From contig NZ_CP060131.1 of NCBI RefSeq assembly GCF_014235185.1, forward strand, positions 4,037,501 through 4,101,500: a stretch of 64,000 bases of DNA, read 5' to 3'. A program made the translations under genes and the position numbers. Numbering within the stretch: position 1 is the first letter of the stretch; every line of letters starts with the position of its first letter. Of this stretch, positions 28,591 to 35,408 are shown piece after piece. Source of the DNA: Pseudonocardia petroleophila (GTDB lineage Bacteria; Actinomycetota; Actinomycetes; Mycobacteriales; Pseudonocardiaceae). The notes beneath the pieces are model-generated. The model was not told the origin of the DNA. It searched no databases and saw nothing but the letters and a program-made list of their open reading frames with translations.

Positions 28591-29720
28591 CCCGCGGCCT
28601 CCAGGCCGCGGGCCACCACACCGCGCAGGATCTCGTTCGTGCCGCCGCGCAGCGTGAACGACGGCCTGGCGAGCTGGGCGTGCTGCAGCAGGGCGCCCAG
28701 AGGCGCGTCCGCGGCCGAGCCGGGCCGGGTTGCGCAGGCGCGCCGGGCGATGTCGACGAGCTCGCCCTCCAGCTGGGTGCCGAGGTCCTTGACCAGCGCG
28801 GCCGCGGTGCCGGTCGGGATGCCCCGGTCGAGCAGGTCCTGCACGCGCAGCGACAGGGCGCGCAGCGCCCAGAGTCGCGCGGTGGCCGAGCCGATGTCGG
28901 TGAGGGCGGCCTCGCCATGCGCGGCGGGTGCGGACACCAGCTCGGCGAGCAGCGGGAACGTGCTCAGGTAGCGCTCGGGCCCGCTGCGCTCGTGGGCGAG
29001 CTCGGCCATGACCCCGCGCCAGCCGTCGCCGACCGTCCCGACGACCATGCCCGCGGGCACGGGGACGTCGTCGAGGGTGACCTCGGTGAAGTGCGCCTCG
29101 CCGGTCATCACCTCGATGGGCCGGATCGTCACTCCCGGCGCGTCGAGGTTGACCAGCATCTGGCTGAGCCCGGCGTGCCGGTCGCCGTTCGGCGGTGCGG
29201 TCCGGACCAGGGCGAGCAGGTAGTGGCTGCGGTGCGCGTGGCTGGTCCACACCTTGCGGCCGCTCACGCGCCAGCCCGTGGCCGTCGGGGTGGCGCGAGT
29301 GCGTACGGAGGCCAGGTCGGAGCCGCTGTCCGGTTCGCTCAGCCCGGCGGCGACGAACAGCCGACCGCGGGCCATGGCGGGCAGGAGGGTCCGCTTCTGC
29401 TGCTCGGTGCCCACGCGCAGCAGCAGCGGGCCGGTCTGCCGGTCGGCGATCCAGTGCGCGGCGACCGGGGCGCCGGCCGCGAGGAGCTCCTCGACGACGG
29501 TGAAGCGCTCCCGGGCCGACCGGCCTCCGCCGCCGTAGCGGCGAGGCCAGGTCATGCCGAGCCAGCCGCGCTCACCCAGCTTGCGGCTGAACGCCGGCGA
29601 ATGCCCCTGGATCCAGGAGTCGCAGGACGGCCGGAAGGAACCCGCGTCCAGCTCGTCGGCCAGGAACCTGCGCACCTGCGCACGCAGCCCGGCGACCGTC
29701 GTCGCTGCCGTCGGGAGCAT
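28587..29720 (-). CDS. Acyl-CoA dehydrogenase, first gene of the eight-gene operon
   Basis: A 377-residue enzyme with AAGLSEPDSGSDLASVRTRA, RVSGRKVWTSHA and the C-terminal RGGTNEILRGVVARGL, all typical of FAD-dependent acyl-CoA dehydrogenases. The ATG at 29720 is the operon's first start; only a weak AAAGGG lies upstream. It introduces a double bond into a CoA-activated substrate. The operon downstream holds its partner dehydrogenase, two CoA-transferases, a hydratase, two amidohydrolases and a Rieske protein. Confidence 0.9.
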   Translation of the reverse strand: MLPTAATTVAGLRAQVRRFLADELDAGSFRPSCDSWIQGHSPAFSRKLGERGWLGMTWPRRYGGGGRSARERFTVVEELLAAGAPVAAHWIADRQTGPLLLRVGTEQQKRTLLPAMARGRLFVAAGLSEPDSGSDLASVRTRATPTATGWRVSGRKVWTSHAHRSHYLLALVRTAPPNGDRHAGLSQMLVNLDAPGVTIRPIEVMTGEAHFTEVTLDDVPVPAGMVVGTVGDGWRGVMAELAHERSGPERYLSTFPLLAELVSAPAAHGEAALTDIGSATARLWALRALSLRVQDLLDRGIPTGTAAALVKDLGTQLEGELVDIARRACATRPGSAADAPLGALLQHAQLARPSFTLRGGTNEILRGVVARGLEAAG

Positions 29721-29775
29721 GGTGACCGGCCCTTTCGGTTCTGGTGCCGGACGAAGCCGGGCTCAATGACTGACA

Positions 29776-29815
29776 ATGATGCGCATCATATGGCCGGGGT
29801 TCGCGCTGGCGTCAA
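29776..29815 (-). promoter_or_regulatory. Operon promoter overlapped by a perfect 14-bp palindrome
   Basis: On the minus strand, TTGACG (29815-29810) is followed after 19 bases by TATGAT (29790-29785). The palindrome ATGATGCGCATCAT (29776-29789) covers most of the -10, the expected position for a repressor site. The start would fall near 29778, about 58 bases before the ATG at 29720. The repressor is unknown; the GntR protein encoded at 32320-33066 is one candidate. Confidence 0.55.
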
Positions 29816-29876
29816 GGGTGTTCGACCGGCACGTCGCGCCCACCCGCACGGACCGTTCCGGATGCGGGAACGTCGC

Positions 29877-29905
29877 TTGACACACCGCGGGCCCTCCTGC
29901 ACATT
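29877..29905 (+). promoter_or_regulatory. Candidate promoter of the AcoR-like regulator transcript
   Basis: A perfect -35 TTGACA (29877-29882) is followed after 17 bases by CACATT, a 3/6 match to the -10. Transcription would begin near 29912, ahead of the 15-residue reading frame at 29934 and the regulator at 30026. Confidence 0.4.
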
Positions 29906-29933
29906 GCTGCTCATCAATAGGAGAGATGCAAGC

Positions 29934-29981
29934 ATGCCAGCGCGCAAGGCGATCCCGGGCCGATCCTGGGGACCGTCCTAG
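29934..29981 (+). CDS. Possible 15-residue leader peptide
   Basis: A 16-codon frame (ATG to TAG) encodes MPARKAIPGRSWGPS. AGGAG lies at 29919-29923, ten bases before the ATG. It follows the candidate TTGACA promoter and precedes the AcoR-like regulator by 44 bases. The peptide is basic and has no repeated regulatory codons that would mark a classical attenuator. I recognise no family. It could be a chance frame; the ribosome binding site is the only support. Confidence 0.3.
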   Translation: MPARKAIPGRSWGPS

Positions 29982-30025
29982 CCTGCCAGCCGATTGTCCA
30001 GGCCCCCGTTCCAGCGAGGTGACCG

Positions 30026-31819
30026 ATGGTGACACTGGCCTTTCAGCCCGACCCGGACCTGGACAGCCCGCGAAGCCTCGAGCTGGTCTCCCGCCACCGT
30101 CCCGAGATCGCCCGCTCCTGGCAGCGGTCCGCCCGCAGTGGGGTCCGGCGGGACGCGGTCACCCTCCCCGGCCGCCTCGACGGCGACCGGCCCCACCGCC
30201 TCCTGCGCGCCGCCGGGGCAGTGGTCGAGCGACTGGCCCGCCGGCTGCAGGGGCAGCACTTCGCCGTCGTGCTCGCAGACGCGGGCGCGCGTGTCGTCGA
30301 CGTGCGTGCGGGGCAGCCGGGCGTGCTCGCCTGGCTCGACCGGGTCGGCGTCGTCCCCGGCGCGCTGCTGGCCGAGGAGGCCGTCGGGACCAACGCGATC
30401 GGCTGCGCGGTGGAGGAGCGTCGCCCGTTCGCGGTCGTCGGCGTCGAGCACTACCGCGAGAACCTGCGGCGGCTCAGCGACCGGGCCGTCCCGGTCCGCC
30501 ATCCCGTCACCGGTGTCGTCAAGGGGGCGCTCGCCCTCGCGTGCCGGACCGAGGACGACAGCGTGCTGCTGCTGCCGCTCGTGGAGGAGGCCGCGGCCCG
30601 GATCGAGGACGCACTGGCCGAGGACACCGCACGCCACGAGCGGCTGCTGCTGGACCGCTTCCTGCAGACCACCCGCCGATCCGCCACCGCCGTGGTCTGC
30701 CTGAACCGCGACCTGCTCATCAGCAACACCCTCGCCAGCCCGCTCGTGAGCCCGGCCGACCAGTCGTTCCTCTGGGACTGGGCGACCCGGGTCCTCGCGG
30801 GCCGCGACGAGTACTGCGGCGAGCTGCGGCTGGCCGAGGACGTCGTCGTGCAGGCCAGGTGCGCGGTCGTGCGGGACGACGACCAGGAGGCCGGGGTCGT
30901 CATCGAGATGCGGCCGCGCGCGACCGCGCCGCCCTGCGCGCCGCGGGGCGCCCAGCAGCACCTGCCGGGAGCGCGCGGCGGCGCAGGCGCCGGCGCCGTG
31001 CCCGGCCGGAGCGCCGCCGCGGAGCGGGTCCGACGCGAGCTCGCCGCCGTCGCGGGCGACCGGCGGCCGGTGCTCATCTCCGGTGAGCCGGGTACCGGCA
31101 AGACCTTCCTGGCCCGCCATCTGCACGAGCGGGACGGAGCGGTCGGCGCCGTGACCGTCCTCGAGACCGCGCAGTGCCGCGACGACCCGGCCGCCTGGTT
31201 CGCGCGACTGCGGGCCGGTCTCGTCGCGCCGGGAACCGTGGTGCTGCAGCACATCGACGAGCTGCCCGGCGACCTGGCCTGGCGCGCGGTGGGGCTGGTG
31301 GAGGGCGCCGACGAGCAGGCGGTGCGGCTCGTGGCCACGGCGCGGCCGGGCGGCAGCCAGGACGTGACGACGCGGCTGCGCGATTGCTTCCCGGCACGCC
31401 TGCAGCTGCCGCCGCTGCGGCAGGTGGCCGAGGACGTCGCCGCCATCGCGCAGGTGCTCGTCCGGGACCTCGCCGGTTGCTCGCCCGCGCCGCGCCTGGA
31501 GCCGGCCACGCTGCAGAGCTTGACGGGCCAGGTCTGGCCGGGGAACGTGCGCGAGCTGCGCGCGGTGCTCTCGAGCGCGCTGTTACGGTCGGGCGGTCGG
31601 AACGTCGCGCTCAAGCACCTGCCGCCCGAGTACCGCACGGCGCCGATCCGGCACCGGCTCACCGCCCTGCAGCGCGCCGAGCGCGAGGCCCTGCTCAACG
31701 CGCTGGACGACAGCGGCGGCAACAAGCTGGCCGCGGCCGAGCTGCTCGGCATCGCGCGTTCCACGCTCTACCGCAAGATCAGGATCCTGGGTATCGACGG
31801 CCGCTGCCTGAGCGGCTGA
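30026..31819 (+). CDS. AcoR/Fis-type activator with GAF-like sensor and reduced AAA domain
   Basis: A 597-residue regulator. Residues 1-200 resemble the AcoR GAF sensor (SWQRSARSGV and EEAVGTNAIGCAVEERRPFAVVG). A middle sensor segment follows, then an AAA core with Walker A SGEPGTGKTFLA at about 352-363 and VWPGNVRELRAVL. A Fis-type helix-turn-helix (NKLAAAELLGIARSTLYRKI) closes the chain. The GAFTGA loop needed to contact sigma-54 is absent and the AAA core is short, as expected in an actinobacterium without sigma-54. It is divergent from the eight-gene operon and probably activates it through the housekeeping polymerase. Confidence 0.87.
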   Translation: MVTLAFQPDPDLDSPRSLELVSRHRPEIARSWQRSARSGVRRDAVTLPGRLDGDRPHRLLRAAGAVVERLARRLQGQHFAVVLADAGARVVDVRAGQPGVLAWLDRVGVVPGALLAEEAVGTNAIGCAVEERRPFAVVGVEHYRENLRRLSDRAVPVRHPVTGVVKGALALACRTEDDSVLLLPLVEEAAARIEDALAEDTARHERLLLDRFLQTTRRSATAVVCLNRDLLISNTLASPLVSPADQSFLWDWATRVLAGRDEYCGELRLAEDVVVQARCAVVRDDDQEAGVVIEMRPRATAPPCAPRGAQQHLPGARGGAGAGAVPGRSAAAERVRRELAAVAGDRRPVLISGEPGTGKTFLARHLHERDGAVGAVTVLETAQCRDDPAAWFARLRAGLVAPGTVVLQHIDELPGDLAWRAVGLVEGADEQAVRLVATARPGGSQDVTTRLRDCFPARLQLPPLRQVAEDVAAIAQVLVRDLAGCSPAPRLEPATLQSLTGQVWPGNVRELRAVLSSALLRSGGRNVALKHLPPEYRTAPIRHRLTALQRAEREALLNALDDSGGNKLAAAELLGIARSTLYRKIRILGIDGRCLSG

Positions 31820-31831
31820 GGAGGGAGTGAC

Positions 31832-32161
31832 GTGCTGTACGAACTCAGGGAGTACACGGTCGTGCCGGGCAGGCTGCCCGCGCTGATCGCCCGGTTCACC
31901 GATCACACGCTCGAGCTGTTCGCCAAGCACGGCTTCGACGTCGAGTTCATCTCCCACACCGAGTTCGGCGAGAACAGCATCGGCGAGGTCGTGTACGTCG
32001 TGCGGTGGGAGTCCTACCAGCAGATGCAGGACGGTTGGGCGGGGTTCCTCGCCGACCCCGAGTGGCAGCGGGTGAAGGCCGACAGTGAGAAGGACGGCCC
32101 GCTGAACTCCGCCGTGCGCCGACGGCTGCTCAACACGGCGCCGTTCGAGCGTCGCTCCTGA
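31832..32161 (+). CDS. NIPSNAP family protein
   Basis: A 109-residue dimeric alpha/beta barrel type protein beginning LYELREYTV, the NIPSNAP opening strand, with EVVYVVRWESYQQMQ in the middle. The start is GTG 31832 after GAGGAGGGAG. NIPSNAP proteins are small and of unclear biochemical role; in actinobacteria they often lie beside oxygenase or catabolic genes. It follows the regulator by 12 bases and may be co-transcribed with it. Confidence 0.85.
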   Translation: MLYELREYTVVPGRLPALIARFTDHTLELFAKHGFDVEFISHTEFGENSIGEVVYVVRWESYQQMQDGWAGFLADPEWQRVKADSEKDGPLNSAVRRRLLNTAPFERRS

Positions 32162-32191
32162 GGGACGAGTGCGAGTTCCTGCACCCACCGC

Positions 32192-32222
32192 GGACGGCCA
32201 CCCGGGCACCGGGTGGCCGTCC
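32192..32222 (+). terminator. Strong hairpin terminator after the NIPSNAP gene
   Basis: A perfect 14-bp stem (GGACGGCCACCCGG and its complement) with a GCA loop lies 30 bases beyond the NIPSNAP stop. It could stop transcription from either side of this convergent region. Confidence 0.75.
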
Positions 32223-32271
32223 CGGCCGGCGGCGTGAGGACGTCCGCAGGCGCCTCGCCGAGGTCGGCGCG

Positions 32272-32293
32272 TGCTGAGCCGGGCGGCTCAGCA
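32272..32293 (-). terminator. Hairpin terminator after the GntR gene
   Basis: TGCTGAGCC and GGCTCAGCA form a perfect 9-bp stem around GGGC, 26 bases beyond the GntR stop on the minus strand. It is back to back with the 32192-32222 hairpin. Confidence 0.6.
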
Positions 32294-32319
32294 TCATCCG
32301 TGTACTGCGCGAGCTCCGC

Positions 32320-33066
32320 TCAACGCCGCCACACCACCGGCCGCGACACCAGGTTCTTGTGCTTCTTGTGCCAGTACGCGTCCGCCTCGTCGAGGTGGTC
32401 GCGCATCATCTTCTCGGCGAGGTCGCCGTCGTGTGCGCGGAGCGCTTCGATGATGCGGGTGTGCGCGTGCGCCGCGGCGACGTACCGCCGCGCCGTGTAG
32501 GTGACTCCGCCCGCGACGCCGTCGGCGACGCTGCTCAGGCTTTCGACGAAGACCTGCAGCACGACGCTGCGCGCCGCCTTGGACAGGGTGGAGTGGAAGA
32601 TCCGGTTCTGCTCCTGGAAGACCTCGGGCCTCGGGTCGTCCAGGATCACGCCGATCGTCGCCTCCATCGTGTCCAGCTCGGCGTCGGAGATCCGGGCGGC
32701 CGCCAGCCGGGCGATCATGGGCTCGATCGCGCGACGGGCCTCCATCACGTCGTCGAGCGAGGCGTCCTCGAACTGCAGGATCAGGGTGAGGGCCTCGCCC
32801 AGGTCCTCCGGGCGGGGTCGGCGCACCACCGGCCCGCCGCCGGGCCCGGGCCGCAGCGTGATGACGCTGCGCGTCTCCAGCAGTCGCAGCGCCTCCCGGA
32901 TGGTGGAGCGGCCGACGTCGAAACTCTCGATCATCTCCTTCTCGGTCGGCAGGACGCTGCCGGCCGGGAGTTTCTGGTTCACGATCTGGCTCGCCAGTTC
33001 GCGGGCGATGACCTCGGATATCTTCGGGCTCCGCCGAGCGCCGCTCTGGCTGTCATTCCTCGCCAT
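32320..33066 (-). CDS. GntR family transcriptional regulator, FadR/FCD type
   Basis: A 248-residue regulator. The winged helix at about residues 15-80 contains LPAGSVLPTEKEMIESFDVGRSTIREALRLLE-like GntR pattern. An all-helical FCD domain follows, with metal-ligand type His in IFHSTL and AHTRIIEAL and a terminal helix MMRDHLDEADAYW. I begin at ATG 33066, after GAGGTGGG; the longer frame upstream is non-coding. FCD proteins usually repress catabolic genes and bind an organic acid. Targets could be the divergent luciferase-like gene or the operon ending at 21927. Confidence 0.88.
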   Translation of the reverse strand: MARNDSQSGARRSPKISEVIARELASQIVNQKLPAGSVLPTEKEMIESFDVGRSTIREALRLLETRSVITLRPGPGGGPVVRRPRPEDLGEALTLILQFEDASLDDVMEARRAIEPMIARLAAARISDAELDTMEATIGVILDDPRPEVFQEQNRIFHSTLSKAARSVVLQVFVESLSSVADGVAGGVTYTARRYVAAAHAHTRIIEALRAHDGDLAEKMMRDHLDEADAYWHKKHKNLVSRPVVWRR

Positions 33067-33415
33067 TTCGACCCACCTCTCGACACGCACCCCGTCCGGA
33101 CCGAGGGCGAGCCAGTGCCGCCCGGCGATGGCGCGAGAATAGCTGCGCATGATGATGATAGCGAGCCGCCGGGGGCTGTCCGACGCGGTCTGCTGGCGGC
33201 CCGGGTACGAGCACTCCCTCCGCAGGTCAAGGCATTGCGCGGCGCCTCGGTCGGGTGTGTCGACGGGGGTACCGACCGTCAAGGAGTGTTGCAGGATCGG
33301 ACAGCTGCCCACCGTCCGGCCCGGCTAGCGTGCGTGCCACCAAGATCTCCGGACGGCCGTGAAACAGGGCCGGGAAAAGAGTCCAGGCAACGATCCCAGG
33401 TGGAGGAGTCCGCAC
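33067..33415. other. Divergent control region between GntR and luciferase-like genes
   Basis: These 349 bases contain no credible gene. On the minus strand TATTCT (33141-33136) could serve as a -10 for GntR, but its -35 is poor. An ATGATGATGATAG run lies at 33149-33161. No confident palindrome or plus-strand promoter was seen. Confidence 0.4.
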
Positions 33416-34600
33416 GTGAAGTTCGTCTATTTTATGCTTCCGGCACTTCCGGCATCGGAACGTGAACGGGAAGCCCTGCGTCCCATCGGTCACCGGACCG
33501 AGAAGTGGCAGCAGATGCTCAAAGAGGTCCGCGAGCTGGCGAAGATGGCGGACGATTACGGCTTCGAGGCCATCTGCTTCCCGGAGCACCACCTGCACAC
33601 CGAGGGCATGGAGCAGGGTGGGCCGCACTCGCTGTACCTCGACGTCGCCCACCACACCAAGAACATCAAGGTCGGCCCGGTCGGCTACGTGCTGCCCAGC
33701 CACAACCCGGTGAAGCTGGCCATCGAGACCGCGTGGCTCGACCAGATGACGGAGGGTCGCACGGTCGTCGGGTTCGCCCGCGGCTATCAGGAGCGCTGGT
33801 TCAACGCCATGACCCAGCTGCTCCCGGTACAGACCGCGACCAGCGACGCGAGCGAGCGCGACAAGCTCAACCGCGAGCTGTTCGAGGAGGTCTACCGGAT
33901 CCTCAAGCTGGCGTGGAAGGAGGAGTCCTTCACCTACGACGGCAAGTTCTACTCCTTCCCGTACCCGTACGGGGGCACGAACTGGCCCGCCGGTGACTAC
34001 ACGCGGCGGTTCGGCGCCGACGGCGAGATGGGCGAGGACGGCCTGCTGCACAAGATCTCCGTCGTGCCCAAGCCGTACCAGAAGCCGCACCCGAAGCTGT
34101 TCCAGGCGTTCTCGATGAGCGAGAACACGATCCGGTGGACGGCTCGCGAGGGGATCACCCCGATCATCCTGACCTCGATCCCCGAGGACTACCGCAAGAT
34201 GGTCGAGGCCTACCAGGACGAGGCGAAGCAGGTCCTCGGCCACGACCTCGCGCTCGGTGAGAACACCGGCGTGCTGCGGTCCGTGCACTTCGGACGCAAC
34301 AAGGACGAGGCGATGCGCCAGGCCCGGCGCGGCGTCTCGGGGGTCGGGTGGAACAACTTCTGGGGCCACCACGGCTTCTACGAGGTCTTCCGCCAGGCCG
34401 GCGAGACCGGCGAGGTTCCGCGCACCGTCGAGCGGATGGACGAGTCGCACTACCTCTACGCCGGCGACGGGTGGGCCGGCCCCGCCCGGGCGCAGGTCAC
34501 CGCGGTGCGCGCGCCTTCCGCTCGGCGGCGACCGTCTCGCGCACCGCGGGTGCGACCTCGCCGGCGAACAGGTCGATGGCGGCCGGGTCGTCACCCATGA
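33416..34600 (+). CDS. LLM-class flavin-dependent oxidoreductase with an arginine-rich tail
   Basis: A 394-residue bacterial-luciferase-like monooxygenase. ICFPEHHLHTEG, VGPVGYVLPSHNPVKLAIE and VVGFARGYQ are family core strands. The start is GTG 33416 after GGAGGAG; an in-frame ATG at 33359 has no such site. The fold seems complete around residue 360. The last 35 or so residues are arginine-rich and are encoded opposite the end of the convergent luciferase-like gene, suggesting a lost stop codon. FMN or F420 use cannot be told from sequence. It is divergent from GntR. Confidence 0.85.
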   Translation: MKFVYFMLPALPASEREREALRPIGHRTEKWQQMLKEVRELAKMADDYGFEAICFPEHHLHTEGMEQGGPHSLYLDVAHHTKNIKVGPVGYVLPSHNPVKLAIETAWLDQMTEGRTVVGFARGYQERWFNAMTQLLPVQTATSDASERDKLNRELFEEVYRILKLAWKEESFTYDGKFYSFPYPYGGTNWPAGDYTRRFGADGEMGEDGLLHKISVVPKPYQKPHPKLFQAFSMSENTIRWTAREGITPIILTSIPEDYRKMVEAYQDEAKQVLGHDLALGENTGVLRSVHFGRNKDEAMRQARRGVSGVGWNNFWGHHGFYEVFRQAGETGEVPRTVERMDESHYLYAGDGWAGPARAQVTAVRAPSARRRPSRAPRVRPRRRTGRWRPGRHP

Positions 34601-35408
34601 GGATGAACCCCGAGATGCCGTGGGTCAGCGTGAGCTCGGCGAGCTCCCGGGCCCAGTGGTCGGGTGGGCCGACGAGCAGACCGCCCCGGGTGTCGGTGAA
34701 CGTCCCGGTGATGTTGAGGAACCGGGTGATCGCCGCCGGGTCACGCCCGGCCCGGTGCGCGCCGTCGTCGATGTGCCGGTTCATCTCGGTGAGCGAGTCG
34801 GGGCCGTCGGGCAGGTAGGGCAGTGACGGCAGCCAGCCGTCCGCACGGCGTCCCGTCAGCCGGAGCAGCCGCGGCTTGTAGGCGCCGACCCAGATGCCGA
34901 TGTCGTGGGCGGGCGCGGGACCGCGCTTCGCCCCGGTCGCCCGGTGGAAGGTGCCGTCCACCCGGACTCCGCCGCGCTGCTCGACGTCCCAGATGCCCCG
35001 GATGATCGAGATGGCCTCCTCCAGCGCCTCCACCGACTGACCGGGGTCCAACCGGCGACCGCCCATACCCTCGATGGCGTCCCAGAAGCCACCGGCCCCG
35101 ATGCCGAGCTCGATCCGGCCGCCGCTGAGCAGGTCCAGGCTCGCGGCGCTGCGGGCGAGCACGGCCGGCTGGCGCAGCGGCAGGTTCAGCACGTTGCCCG
35201 ACAGCCGGATCCGGCTGGTGCGGGCGGCGACGTAGGACAGCAGCGTCCAGGTGTCGTGGAACGAGGCCTGGTAGGGGTGGTCCTGGAAGGTCACCAGGTC
35301 CAGGCCGGCCCGCTCGGAGTGCAGTGCGAGCTCCACGGCGTGCTGCGCGGGTCGGGCCGAGGGGGTGACGAAGCTGCCGAAGGTCAGGTCGTGTCCGTAG
35401 TCGGTCAC
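34497..35408 (-). CDS. LLM-class oxidoreductase, F420-dependent type
   Basis: A 303-residue single-domain luciferase-like protein with TFQDHPYQASFHDTWTLLSYVAARTSRIRL-type opening strands, SLDLLSGGRIELGIGAGGF and IGIWVGAYKPRLLRLTGRRADGW, usual in F420-dependent members. The start is GTG 35408, overlapping the upstream stop as GTGA. It is a clear paralogue of the first 290 residues of the fused protein encoded upstream. Its 3' end overlaps the convergent gene at 33416-34600 by 104 bases. Confidence 0.87.
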   Translation of the reverse strand: MTDYGHDLTFGSFVTPSARPAQHAVELALHSERAGLDLVTFQDHPYQASFHDTWTLLSYVAARTSRIRLSGNVLNLPLRQPAVLARSAASLDLLSGGRIELGIGAGGFWDAIEGMGGRRLDPGQSVEALEEAISIIRGIWDVEQRGGVRVDGTFHRATGAKRGPAPAHDIGIWVGAYKPRLLRLTGRRADGWLPSLPYLPDGPDSLTEMNRHIDDGAHRAGRDPAAITRFLNITGTFTDTRGGLLVGPPDHWARELAELTLTHGISGFILMGDDPAAIDLFAGEVAPAVRETVAAERKARAPR

